Assembly (NCBI GenBank): GCA_964442745.1
Contig: CAYUAI010000098.1
Location: 1 to 14,457 of the forward strand
DNA length: 14,457 nucleotides
DNA from: CAYUAI01 sp964442745
GTDB lineage: Bacteria > Pseudomonadota > Gammaproteobacteria > S012-40
Direction of reading: 5' to 3'
The notes under the pieces are model-generated. The model had not been told where the DNA came from, ran no database searches, and saw only the letters and a list, made by a program, of their open reading frames with translations. The translations under genes were made by a program, and so were the position numbers. Below, piece by piece: positions 1 through 9,832 of the stretch; position 1 is the first letter of the stretch; the number at the start of each line of letters is the position of its first letter.

Positions 1-583
1 TAAATAACCATCTCTATGCTGGGGGGAATCTGAAGGGAGTAGGATTTGAACTTATGGTCTTTCGCGGCGGTGTCGGAGAAAACTGAGCCATTGGCAAACA
101 AAAATGTTCAGTGATTGGCCAAAACTTATTATCCCTCCACGATCAAAATCGTATTCAATTTTTTTGAAAAAATGGACCTTATTCATCGCTTCGGCCAATT
201 TGATCATGAGGCAATCAAGTTTTCCAAGTGATTCTATCGTTCAGCCGACAAATACTATATTCAGTATGTTTCTTGATCAAAATATGGTGGCCGATACGAT
301 GAATAAGGCCGAAAAATGTCTATCTGAAGCAATAGGAGCTGCGAGATGGACAATGAAAATATATCGAATCCATCGCCAATTCCTGCTAAAGAATGGACTA
401 TGCAATAACTTCTCCTACCGTGCATTATTGTGTCGCCTATTCTAGATCAAATATATGATTTTTGGCGAAGGCAGTGGTTAGCGGTGAATGGTCACATTCG
501 TCTTTCAATCAAAAAAGAAAGAGTGGAAAACGCCGCGCCGCCAAGGGTGGGATGGGCAGCGCGACATTTTACCACGTGAAAAA
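1..583. other. 583-base stretch without a supportable gene
   Basis: I see no gene here. An open frame at 104-445 (plus) has no recognisable motif, no ribosome binding site, and a composition (many Ser, Ile, Phe, Met and scattered Arg) typical of AT-rich noncoding sequence. Other frames show short runs of plausible protein broken by stops, so decayed coding DNA is possible, but I cannot name a family. The first 80 bases contain a phrase resembling the reverse complement of a tRNA T-arm (GGATTTGAAC at 42-51), but no matching acceptor or anticodon stem can be built. The region may be the decayed 3' flank of the minus-strand gene that ends at 584. Confidence 0.5.
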
Positions 584-868
584 TTATATCGCATGCGTTA
601 AGTCTGCACGATGATGAATATTATGGTCGTGATGCGTTAAATGTTTATCGGAAAAATGATGGACAAGGGCTACGACGGGATCCCAACCATTGATGGCTGT
701 CATTGTGACTAATATGCTACCAGCATGCAGTATCGCTAACCAGCCAATGAGACTCGGTGGGTTTGCCATGGTAAATACGATAACGATAAGACTTAGCGAA
801 AAGCGAAGAAAACGGTTGGTTACCGAAATGTTTTCATAGTTGCCAATGTCAGAACGATGAGTGTGCAT
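584..868 (-). CDS. DUF2892-like small inner-membrane protein with histidine-rich tail
   Basis: A 94-residue protein whose core fits the DUF2892 family, also found as the membrane part of E. coli YgaP. An N-terminal polar stretch leads to NRFLR (18-22), then two hydrophobic segments (about 21-35 and 40-59), then GWDP (61-64) where the family usually has a G-x-C-P turn. The usual Cys is Asp here, so any thiol chemistry is probably lost. The C-terminal 25 residues carry nine histidines (H70, H71, H76, H79, H80, H82, H85, H86, H92), suggesting metal binding, which is inference. The start is supported by TAGGAG (878-883 on the plus strand, read on minus) nine bases upstream of ATG. It is transcribed divergently from the CHAT gene. 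Exact function is unknown. An orphan membrane protein of another family is the main alternative. Confidence 0.6.
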   Translation of the reverse strand: MHTHRSDIGNYENISVTNRFLRFSLSLIVIVFTMANPPSLIGWLAILHAGSILVTMTAINGWDPVVALVHHFSDKHLTHHDHNIHHRADLTHAI

Positions 869-1336
869 AATGAAATACTCCTACCTTAACTGCATCAGTT
901 TATGTGCCACATTAGCCTTTCAAATTCGACACAATCACTTATGTGTAATTTATAACACTGCCAAATCTAGTTTGGCGCCTTAACCGTCCTGCTCGCCCAT
1001 GTTTTGATTTTTGTTAGGGTGATTATCCTAAGTTGTTGTGAATTGTGTATGACAGAGAAATGAATTTGTGATGAACTTTATATGCGATACAGGGACGTCT
1101 GTGTATGGTGGAATAATGCTCGTTTTGCTGGGCTTCAGGGTTGAATATTTGTTTGTATCTGTTGGTCATTTAATGTTTTGTGTGTTTTCTGTTCGTTAAT
1201 TGGCTTGCAGGTCAGAAAACTTGGCTAGTATATGAGTATAATATAGCGGTAGTGTTAAAGCGGTTGATGCTAAATAGCCTATGGTAGGAATAGGTGTGCG
1301 CGTTTATCTATTACTCATTTCTGACAGACTTAACTT
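869..1336. promoter_or_regulatory. Divergent intergenic region between the DUF2892-like gene and the CHAT gene
   Basis: This 468-base AT-rich region must hold both divergent promoters, but neither is clear. On the plus strand TATAAT at 1237-1242 is a perfect -10 hexamer, about 100 bases before the CHAT start. No convincing -35 lies 16-18 bases upstream of it, so it would need an activator. Two small dyads could be operators: CCAAATCTAGTTTGG (961-975), near the minus-strand gene, and TTAGG/CCTAA arms (1014-1018 and 1027-1031) around an 8-base centre. No coding sequence was found. The length is generous for two simple promoters and would leave room for regulator sites or an untranslated leader. 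Confidence 0.4.
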
Positions 1337-4300
1337 GTGACTCATATGGCTTTGCAATTTTTCAGTCGTAAAAAAACATTCATGGTTCGCCTCTGGGGAT
1401 TTTTGTTGTTGCTAGGTGCAGTGACAATCAAAGCAGAGATCATTGAACCTAAACAGCTCACTTTTGAAACAGAAGCGGTGCAGTATGCTGTGCTAAGTCA
1501 TGATACCAAACAATTGTATTATGTGACCGAAAAAAAAGGTGAGTATGTATTGTGGCGACGAGAGAAAACAGAAAAATATAGTTTTGCCTTGCCGCAACGG
1601 ATTCTTTCCAGTTCAAGTGAAATTAGAGATATTAGTCTGTCTAGGGACACGAAGGCGATACTCTACGTGGGTACCGAACATGATGTGAAAGGTGATATCT
1701 ATTTGTTCGATCTTGCCACTAAGAAAAATCATCGACTCACCGGGCGGCAAGCCGAAGAAGGTGCTCCGATTTTTTCAGCGGATGGGCAACATATATTCTT
1801 CCATCAGCGAAGTCCTGGACAGAATAACTATCACCTATTTCAATTAGCGGTTGCCAATCCAAGTGCGAGTTTGACAGAAATTAAATTAGCCGGGGATGCT
1901 ATGTATCCGACGCTCACTCCAGACGGAACACGTTTAGCGTTCATTAGCCGGCGGCGGCATCCGCAAGGTGATTTATTTGTATATGACTTTAACCAACAAA
2001 CTATTGAGGCATTGACAGATTCACCGGCCATTATTTTATCACCGGTCTGGGCGGATGATGGCGATAGCCTTTATGCGAGCCAAATTGAACTGGATACTAA
2101 TCAGGACCAAGTGATTGATAATCAGGATCAGAGTGCTTTGTACCAATGGCGTTATACGACACGGGACGAGCAAGCTTTTGCCTTACCTGTGACCTTCACC
2201 AGTTATTCCGCGTGGCAACCCCAGATCGTCAGCATGGGTATCTATTTTTTAAGTAATATTCGTTCCAATGTGCAGTTTTTTTCTTTGCCGTTGTCGGGGG
2301 CCTTACCCGCACAACTTGATATCTCGCAATATCAAAAGCAGTTATTGGCATTGCAAAATGATCCAGTGAGCGATGATTATGCCCAGATTTTTTTGCATGA
2401 ACGATTTGCTTATATTCATCCTGATGATCAAGATAGTGCGACCGCGCTGTATGAGACGGCGAATCTTTATCAAAAAAACCGTCATTTCAACCAAGCTAAA
2501 ACCGTGTATCAGCAGATATTGCTCCGTTATCCGAGTGCCTCACTGATTAGTGGTCTATCGCACATTCAACTTTTAATGCTTAGTCTTGCCCAGCAAAATC
2601 AAGTGGCGATAGCGGATGCATTGAAGGTGATTCAACAACTAAAAAATTTACCCATCAGTGACAATCTTGATTCAAAAAAACGTGCCGTGCTGGATTTGAA
2701 GCGGCAATTATCGATTGCCAAACTTGATATTAAATATGGCCGTGATGTCGATTCGCTGAGCAATGCGCTAGATCGATTAGTATCCACCGTGAGTGGATAT
2801 GATGAAATAGCCGTGCCCAATTCAAAAACCGAACATGTTATTTATGAATCATTAGCTGAAGCCTATTCTCTACAAACAGAAATTTTTCGCAAGCTCGGTG
2901 ATATCAATAAAATACACCCCGGTTATTTATCAATCATCGATAAGTTTCCACTCTCTGATCATTGGTATCGTCATGCCATCAATCGCCTGATCAATCGAGT
3001 CATTGCCAATATACCGTTGGAAGATGGCAATCAACGGCGTCGTGAATTGCATCAATTGGCGGATAAAAACTTGAGCCTACGACCTGATTTATCCATGGCG
3101 GCATTAAATCGCCTGGCGGATGATTGGTATCAGGAAGATGAATGGGCCAAAGCCAAAGAAATTTATTTGCGGGTATTGCAAACTCAAGTGGGGAGTGAAT
3201 ATTTTAAAGTCGCCGCACGATTATCGTTGGCCGAGATATATTATCGTGAAGCGCTTTATAGAGAGGCCATTGATTTATACCAGTCGGTTCTGCAACGTTA
3301 TCCTTCTGAAGATCGCGTATATCGTTTGGCACGCCGGGCGTACCTGAAAAAATCCTTGGCAGCGGCAGAAAGTTTGTATCGCAATGGTGAAATTTATGCG
3401 GCGGTATCAGCTTTTCACGAATTACGAACCTTTGAGCCAGACAATATCGAAGCGCATCGAGGTTATATCAAATCGGCTATTTTGTTAGGTGATTTGCCCC
3501 GTGTTTTATCGCAATACCAAGCCTTAAGAAAAAAACAGCCCAATAATCCGCTATTAAATTATACGGTGGGGCTGATTTATACTCATCAACCAGGGGATGA
3601 TCCGTTATTACAAGCACAAGATGAAATTACCACTGCTATTGCGCAAGACGGTGGTATTGAATATTTTTATCAGACCTTGGGTTATGTGTTTGAAAATTTA
3701 GCCACTCGCTTTGGTCAATCTGAAAAATTAGTGGCCGCCCTGGAAGCGTATCGTACGGCACTCTCGCTGAACGATCCGTTGACCAATCTCGAAAACCGAG
3801 CGAATTTATTGTTGAATGTAGGAAATATCCATTATCTTTTAAAACAATACGGTTCGGCTTATGGTTTTTATCAACAACGTTTAGCGACCGAGCAGAAATT
3901 TTCGGGAATTGATAACGAGTTGATATTTTTTCAGCGATATGCCGTGAGTGCTTTTCATTTAAAAGAAACGCAGCAATCGATTGATGCGTTAAAAAAAGCA
4001 CAAGTTCTGCTGGATCAACGCACTGCCCCGATGGCAGCTTCAGCGGCCTATGACCGATTGAGTGAAATGATTTTTTCTGAGGTATTAAGCCGTGATGTGA
4101 TCGAGAGGAAACCTGAGGCAAAACGTTTGGCAGCAGCGCAATCCGAGCTGAACAAAACTGTCTTTAGTTTGACCCACCAGAATGTTTCTGGGGTGGCAAC
4201 TCCGGCCTGGAAAACTTATCAGCAAACGATGCAACAGGTGCTTGATCAGCAACAGGAAAATATCCATCAGATTGTTAGATTTTTGGGGAATACTGGGAAA

Positions 4301-7300
4301 AAAACCGATCAAATAGCACAAATAGAAAAACGATTACAATTAAAGTTAACGAAGGTGATTGATGCACTCGCTGCACCACCGCGGTTTTCTCAATTAAAAG
4401 CCGAATTGTTCGATCGAATGGGCCTGGCCTACCAGGATCAGACGCAATGGTCGGATGCCATTGATTATTTTCAGCAAGCACTGAGCATCAATCAGTTTCT
4501 TGAGCTGCGACAGAATCAGCTGACCAATCAGCGTGCGATTGCCTATAGTTATTACCAATGGGCAGGTCAACTATCTGGGCAATCCAGAAAGAAAAAATTA
4601 TATCAAGCTGAGTTATTATTTAGTGAGCTACTCAGTTTAATTGAAAAATATGGTATTAAAAAACCCGTCGCTGAAGCAAGCTCTGGTGACGCCTTGTTTA
4701 CCGTGAACTTGCAAGTTGCCTTCAATTCGGTAACGGGTACGCAAGCGGCTCAAGGGTTTGATGAACAGCAAACCATAAACTTTATTAAAGCTTTTTTAAT
4801 CCGTATCTACATTGAACTCGGTGATTATAACAAAGCAGAAAGTTATTTAGCTGAACAATTGAATCGTTTTCCTGAAAATAAAGCCATCAGCGAAGAAGAT
4901 AGCCAAGGAGTTGCTCTGTTATTACACCGGGCTGCATCGTTAGCTTATGCCAAACGCAATTGGCCACAAGCCTATGGATTGCTAAAACGTGGTGCTAGTA
5001 TCAGTCACCAAGTGAAAGATATGGAGAGTTTAATCTATCATGTATTAAATATGGGTTATGTTTTGTCACAGATGGCAAGGCAAGATTTTAATGACAGTGA
5101 TGCCTATCAGCAACATTATTGGGACTGGATAAAGTTAGATCGTTTAAGCTTGGCCGCGTTGACCGCGACAAATGACGAAATTTCATTAAATCATTTGTTG
5201 ACGTATCATAATAATATGAGTGTGCTATTGCAGACCTTATGGTTTAAGTCGCCGGCAGATGTGCCTTATGCTTTCGTGCAAATATCAATCAAACGCCATT
5301 TGCATAAGGCTAAAAATTTAATGGATGAAACCAATGAAACACTCAATGACCGTCACCAGGCCAAGTTGTTTGCCAATGTCATGTTGAACATGGCTGCCAT
5401 GCAAGAGAATGAAGGCATCGCCGATGATAGCGAACTTTTACTGGACAAAGCGTTGGACTTAACGCAACGCTTTGTCTTGCCTGAGTTGGAGTGGCGAATA
5501 CTTGCACGTTTGCATCGATTGGAAGCGGCGTGGCAGCAACTCAAAAAGGTACCCATGTTGCGCATGGGTGTTATGCCTGATGAGTTATTTAATACGTTCT
5601 ACCCTCTCATTTTACAAAAAAATATCAGCGAAGGGGCAGAACAGGCATTCAATTTCACTGAGCAGTTGGCAGAATACGAGCGGGTCAACCGGTTTGTACC
5701 GATGTTGGTGCAACAGATGAGTCAGCAAGAACAAAGCCGCATTCGAAGTGCTTATCAACGAATGTTGCGCTTAAAAAAATTCAATACCCTGGATTCGTCA
5801 AGCAACATTTCAGAAAAACAGCGATGGGCCGCGAAAAGAGCGCAAGTGGAGCAGCAATTATTGGCACAGCAAATCGGAGACGATTGGCAAAAATTACCAG
5901 TGATTCGCCGCTTATCACCTCAGCGTGAGGTGCGAGAGGATTTACTGGTGTGGTTGGGTTTGGCAATACATTTGGAAGAGGAGGCCAGCGCGATTGCTTT
6001 TGCCGGCGGTCAGCCGATGGATCAAGTCAGTGATAAAAAATATCAGGTTATCCAGCAGCAGCTCGATGAGTTCATCGCTCAATTAGACGATCGGTATGGG
6101 TTACAAAATACGCCGCCTATTTTTCGCTTATTGTTGCCTCGTGCGGTGACATTGAGTGAGGTGATGGAAGTTTTGCCTGATGATGTTACCCTGCTTCGTT
6201 TGGTGCCGGTCAAGTTAGCGGATGGCGAAGGGCAACAAATACTGCGATTTTCTACCACGCCTGATGAGATTAAGTCCACCATTGTGTCGTTGGCACAAGC
6301 GATGGAGGTTGACGATGTGGAGTCGCTTGTTATTGCCTCAGAGCAATTTATTGGTATGCATTCCCTGGCAAGCAAGGCGGATATTGATATAACAGCGGCA
6401 TTAAGTGCCAGTCATTGGTATCAGGCTTACCAAAATCAGAAACCCTTCCGGCGTCGTATTAAGGCGTTCTCTAATGAATGGTCTGCTGGGGATTTAACGT
6501 TGCCAACGGCTTTTATTTTTGAGCCAATCACCGATGCACCGGCCGATCCATTAACGAATCAACTCCGTGATACACATACCTTGTTGCTCAAAGGGCAGAT
6601 ACAAACGGATTACTCTATTGCGATGCGCACCACAGAGCAAACCTATGGCTATCTGAATTACCAGAGTATCGATCAGCGTCGTTATCCGCTATTTGACTGG
6701 CTAAGTAGTGGCATAAAGGGGTTATCGTTGGTGATGATGCCCGCCACCCAATCATCCATGTATGATGGTTTGCATTTCTTATCGATACTTGGTGTCCCCA
6801 GCATATTGTTAACTAAATCACAACAGAGCAGTGAGTTATCGAATTTTTTATCCAGTTATGCCGATTCTGATTTACAAAATTCGGCGCTGGAAAGCGATAC
6901 CACGACTTGGTTAGTCGGAAGTACTGGCATGACGGCAGAACAGGCGATGCATTTTGCTAGCCAATCATTTTCCCGATTGGTGAAACAAGCCCAGGTGAAT
7001 TATCAGCAGCAACGGTATCAATCGGCATTCATCGATTTTGAATTAGCCACCAATTTGGCTGACGAAACACCCCAGTTAAAAAAGTATCTTGTCCAACTGT
7101 TGTCCATGTTGCGAGACAGTGCGTTTAAATCCGGAAAATATAAAAAATCAGAGCAAGCGGCGTTAAGATTGGTTCATTGGGTGGAGAAAACTCAGCCCGA
7201 TTCATCCGCGCATGCGATGGCCTTACTTCAATTAGGTGTGGTGCGTGCCAAACTGGAAAAATATAAATCGGCTTTAGAGGATATTGAGCGAGCGCTAGCG

Positions 7301-9802
7301 ATGTTTGAGTTGTTGGAGTTGCCGCAAGCGTCGCTAATGGCGCTTGAAGATGCCGGTATGATATTGGAACAAGCCACTGAATATACCCAAGCCATTGATC
7401 GTTTTCAATTGGCGGCGGAACTGAGTCAGACATTGAACAAGCAACAGGTCTTGGCGCGTCAATATGAAAATATGGGTCGCTTGTACGATTTAAGACTAAA
7501 TAATTATGGGCTGGCAAAAAAATTCTATCAAAAATCGTTTGAGATTTACCAAACATTAGCGGATCAAAGCGGCCAAGTACAAGCCTTGATTAATCGGGGG
7601 CGTGCCCAACGGTTATTGGGGTTTTTTAACAAGGCCGAGGCGGATTACTTGGCTGCCTTGTTGATTTTGGATACTCATGATGATTCGATGTTACGGGCTA
7701 AGGTGCTGATAGAGCGAGCCAATAATGCATGGTATCAAGCGCGATATCAACAGGCTTTTGATTTATTGCAAACCGCTAAAAAAATGGTACAACGTAGCGG
7801 CTGGTCACTGGGTGAAGTGATTATTGCCAATACCTCGGGACTCATATGGTGGACCTTAGGAGAAAACGAAAAATCCTTGCGTATTTTGCAACGGGCACTG
7901 GAGCAAGCGGGTCAACTGGAAAATCGAGCCGATGAAGTCGCCACATCGCATAACAATATGGGGGTGGTGTTACGATCAATGCAGCGGTTTGATCAGGCAA
8001 TGAGTCATTTTAGCAAGGCTTTGGCGATTGACCAACAACTAAAATCCCGCTGGGGGTTGGCGTATGATTGGCGCAATCAGGCGCAAGCCTTATTATTGCA
8101 AGGAAATGGGCCGCGGGCAATTCCTTTATTTAATCAGGCGATCGAGATGGCCAGTCGTATTGGTAATCGGATTAATGAAGCGAAATCCTTATTAGGGCTA
8201 GCGGATGCCTATGCCGATACGGGTAATACGGTATCGGCCATGGCGAGTTATCAACAAGCTAAGCAATTAGCCGATGATGTGCTGTTACCTGAAGTGCAAT
8301 GGCGCAGCTTGTATGGGATGGGGCGTATATTCTATCAAAATAGACAGCAGATGGAGGCTAAAAAATATTTTCAAGACGCGTTGCAAATTGTTGAAAACAT
8401 GCGCGTGGAATTGAAGATTGAGCAATTAAAAAACAGCTTTATTAATGATAAGTTATCATTATTTGAAGATCTTATTCGATTGCTGCTAGACCAGTCCGAA
8501 GTTGAACAAGCCTTTAATGTGGCAGAAAGATCACGAGCCCGCAGTTTTATTGATTTATTAGGCAATCATCAATTGACATTAGCGAGTCAAATCGAGCAGC
8601 AGCTTTATGATAATCGTTTGCAATTAACCAATACACTGCAAGAATATAAATCGCTGGTGAATGATAGTGAGCTTGCTTTGGAGAAGAAAAAATACACGGA
8701 ATTAATGGAAGCGGTGCAAGATGAGCTGGATGATCTGAATATTGAAATACAAAATAAGCATCCGCAACTCGCCAGCCTGGTGGTGGTCAATCCTGCCAAT
8801 GTAAAAGAGATTCAACAGTTCCTGGATAAGACGGTTGGGTTATTAGCCTATTATGTCTTACCCGGCGAGACCATTGCCTGGTGGCTGACAAAAGACCAAA
8901 TACAAGTACAGCGCCTGCCGCTAAATCGCAGCGTATTACAGCAAGAAACACTGGAGTATCGTCGCCGTATCCAGAATTTGGAGCCTTTGTTAGATCAATC
9001 TAAACGCTTATATCAGCAATTGATTGCCCCTTTTTTCGCAGACATTGACAAAAAACAAGTCATTGGCATTGTGCCTCATGGTAATTTACATTATTTATCA
9101 TTTGCCACCTTGCACAGTGGTAAAGATTATCTCATCGATAAAAAGCCGTTGTTTTATTTGCCTAGCGCCAGCATTTTGCGGTATACCTTGTCTCGCCGTG
9201 GCCGAATTAGCAATCGAAAAGTGTTAGCACTGGGCAATCCTGATGTGAAAAATCCTGAATTTTCACTGCCTTTTGCGGAACAAGAAGTCAATAGCATTCA
9301 CTGGAATTATCCTGATACCACCGTGCTAACCGGTAAGCAAGCGACAGAGCGCTGGTTGACTCAGCACATCAGCGAGTTTGGTATTATTCATATTGCTTCG
9401 CATGGTGAGTTTGATCCCATCAACCCATTATTTTCAGCACTTAAACTCTCTCCCTCAGAAAAATATGACGGTAATTTATTGGCTTCGGAAATTTTTGGCT
9501 TTCAAGTGAATGCTGATTTAGTTTTATTGAGTGCCTGCCAAACAGGGTTGGGTCGCATTAGTTTGGGTGATGATGTGGTTGGGTTAAATCGCTCTTTTTT
9601 TTACGCCGGCACGCATAGTATTATATCAAGTTTATGGAAGGTCAGCGATATTAGCACCGCCTTGTTGACTAAACGATTTTATCGTGAATATAAAAAACAC
9701 AACAAAGCCGATGCCTTGCGAAAAGCCACCTTGCACGTCAAAAACCGTTATCGCCATCCAGGTTACTGGGGCGCTTTTACCCTGGCGGGCGATTATCAAT
9801 AA
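1337..9802 (+). CDS. Giant exported PD40 propeller / TPR / tandem-CHAT caspase-like protein
   Basis: A 2,821-residue protein. The GTG at 1337 opens the frame, but ATG at 1346 or 1382 is as plausible. None has a good ribosome binding site, and residues 16-33 (MVRLWGF..IKA) form a Sec signal peptide. Residues about 35-320 look like a TolB/PD40 beta-propeller, with repeats such as FSADGQHIFF near 145, LTPDGTRLAF near 193 and WADDGDSLYA near 238. DTNQDQVIDNQD (253-264) resembles an EF-hand calcium loop. TPR-like helical repeats fill about 350-1430 (clear units near 625-655 and 1024-1053) and 1870-2380 (clear units near 2203-2233 and 2282-2312). Residues about 1435-1860 are a CHAT module with Lys1752 and Thr1804 at the catalytic positions, so probably inactive. 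Residues about 2390-2821 are an intact CHAT module: HIASHGEF with His2689, SACQTG with Cys2734, then FFYAGTHSIISSLWKVSD. CHAT domains are caspase/separase-related cysteine proteases. This one should act outside the cytoplasm. Substrate and trigger are unknown. The rhodanese gene follows 30 bases downstream. Confidence 0.9.
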   Translation: MTHMALQFFSRKKTFMVRLWGFLLLLGAVTIKAEIIEPKQLTFETEAVQYAVLSHDTKQLYYVTEKKGEYVLWRREKTEKYSFALPQRILSSSSEIRDISLSRDTKAILYVGTEHDVKGDIYLFDLATKKNHRLTGRQAEEGAPIFSADGQHIFFHQRSPGQNNYHLFQLAVANPSASLTEIKLAGDAMYPTLTPDGTRLAFISRRRHPQGDLFVYDFNQQTIEALTDSPAIILSPVWADDGDSLYASQIELDTNQDQVIDNQDQSALYQWRYTTRDEQAFALPVTFTSYSAWQPQIVSMGIYFLSNIRSNVQFFSLPLSGALPAQLDISQYQKQLLALQNDPVSDDYAQIFLHERFAYIHPDDQDSATALYETANLYQKNRHFNQAKTVYQQILLRYPSASLISGLSHIQLLMLSLAQQNQVAIADALKVIQQLKNLPISDNLDSKKRAVLDLKRQLSIAKLDIKYGRDVDSLSNALDRLVSTVSGYDEIAVPNSKTEHVIYESLAEAYSLQTEIFRKLGDINKIHPGYLSIIDKFPLSDHWYRHAINRLINRVIANIPLEDGNQRRRELHQLADKNLSLRPDLSMAALNRLADDWYQEDEWAKAKEIYLRVLQTQVGSEYFKVAARLSLAEIYYREALYREAIDLYQSVLQRYPSEDRVYRLARRAYLKKSLAAAESLYRNGEIYAAVSAFHELRTFEPDNIEAHRGYIKSAILLGDLPRVLSQYQALRKKQPNNPLLNYTVGLIYTHQPGDDPLLQAQDEITTAIAQDGGIEYFYQTLGYVFENLATRFGQSEKLVAALEAYRTALSLNDPLTNLENRANLLLNVGNIHYLLKQYGSAYGFYQQRLATEQKFSGIDNELIFFQRYAVSAFHLKETQQSIDALKKAQVLLDQRTAPMAASAAYDRLSEMIFSEVLSRDVIERKPEAKRLAAAQSELNKTVFSLTHQNVSGVATPAWKTYQQTMQQVLDQQQENIHQIVRFLGNTGKKTDQIAQIEKRLQLKLTKVIDALAAPPRFSQLKAELFDRMGLAYQDQTQWSDAIDYFQQALSINQFLELRQNQLTNQRAIAYSYYQWAGQLSGQSRKKKLYQAELLFSELLSLIEKYGIKKPVAEASSGDALFTVNLQVAFNSVTGTQAAQGFDEQQTINFIKAFLIRIYIELGDYNKAESYLAEQLNRFPENKAISEEDSQGVALLLHRAASLAYAKRNWPQAYGLLKRGASISHQVKDMESLIYHVLNMGYVLSQMARQDFNDSDAYQQHYWDWIKLDRLSLAALTATNDEISLNHLLTYHNNMSVLLQTLWFKSPADVPYAFVQISIKRHLHKAKNLMDETNETLNDRHQAKLFANVMLNMAAMQENEGIADDSELLLDKALDLTQRFVLPELEWRILARLHRLEAAWQQLKKVPMLRMGVMPDELFNTFYPLILQKNISEGAEQAFNFTEQLAEYERVNRFVPMLVQQMSQQEQSRIRSAYQRMLRLKKFNTLDSSSNISEKQRWAAKRAQVEQQLLAQQIGDDWQKLPVIRRLSPQREVREDLLVWLGLAIHLEEEASAIAFAGGQPMDQVSDKKYQVIQQQLDEFIAQLDDRYGLQNTPPIFRLLLPRAVTLSEVMEVLPDDVTLLRLVPVKLADGEGQQILRFSTTPDEIKSTIVSLAQAMEVDDVESLVIASEQFIGMHSLASKADIDITAALSASHWYQAYQNQKPFRRRIKAFSNEWSAGDLTLPTAFIFEPITDAPADPLTNQLRDTHTLLLKGQIQTDYSIAMRTTEQTYGYLNYQSIDQRRYPLFDWLSSGIKGLSLVMMPATQSSMYDGLHFLSILGVPSILLTKSQQSSELSNFLSSYADSDLQNSALESDTTTWLVGSTGMTAEQAMHFASQSFSRLVKQAQVNYQQQRYQSAFIDFELATNLADETPQLKKYLVQLLSMLRDSAFKSGKYKKSEQAALRLVHWVEKTQPDSSAHAMALLQLGVVRAKLEKYKSALEDIERALAMFELLELPQASLMALEDAGMILEQATEYTQAIDRFQLAAELSQTLNKQQVLARQYENMGRLYDLRLNNYGLAKKFYQKSFEIYQTLADQSGQVQALINRGRAQRLLGFFNKAEADYLAALLILDTHDDSMLRAKVLIERANNAWYQARYQQAFDLLQTAKKMVQRSGWSLGEVIIANTSGLIWWTLGENEKSLRILQRALEQAGQLENRADEVATSHNNMGVVLRSMQRFDQAMSHFSKALAIDQQLKSRWGLAYDWRNQAQALLLQGNGPRAIPLFNQAIEMASRIGNRINEAKSLLGLADAYADTGNTVSAMASYQQAKQLADDVLLPEVQWRSLYGMGRIFYQNRQQMEAKKYFQDALQIVENMRVELKIEQLKNSFINDKLSLFEDLIRLLLDQSEVEQAFNVAERSRARSFIDLLGNHQLTLASQIEQQLYDNRLQLTNTLQEYKSLVNDSELALEKKKYTELMEAVQDELDDLNIEIQNKHPQLASLVVVNPANVKEIQQFLDKTVGLLAYYVLPGETIAWWLTKDQIQVQRLPLNRSVLQQETLEYRRRIQNLEPLLDQSKRLYQQLIAPFFADIDKKQVIGIVPHGNLHYLSFATLHSGKDYLIDKKPLFYLPSASILRYTLSRRGRISNRKVLALGNPDVKNPEFSLPFAEQEVNSIHWNYPDTTVLTGKQATERWLTQHISEFGIIHIASHGEFDPINPLFSALKLSPSEKYDGNLLASEIFGFQVNADLVLLSACQTGLGRISLGDDVVGLNRSFFYAGTHSIISSLWKVSDISTALLTKRFYREYKKHNKADALRKATLHVKNRYRHPGYWGAFTLAGDYQ

Positions 9803-9832
9803 TATTTTCCTAATGGGTTGAAAGGGGGGTAA

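Noticed and set aside
20..110. tRNA-like phrases (T-arm and D-arm like) on the minus strand
   Set aside because: The distance between the arms is too short, T-stem pairs mismatch and no acceptor or anticodon stem can be formed.
104..445. 113-codon plus-strand open frame
   Set aside because: No ribosome site, no motif and a low-complexity composition. The alternative frames are equally unconvincing.
1840..8799. Numerous 60-160-codon frames antisense or out of frame inside the giant gene
   Set aside because: They are shadows of the long CHAT frame, with no start signals or recognisable domains.
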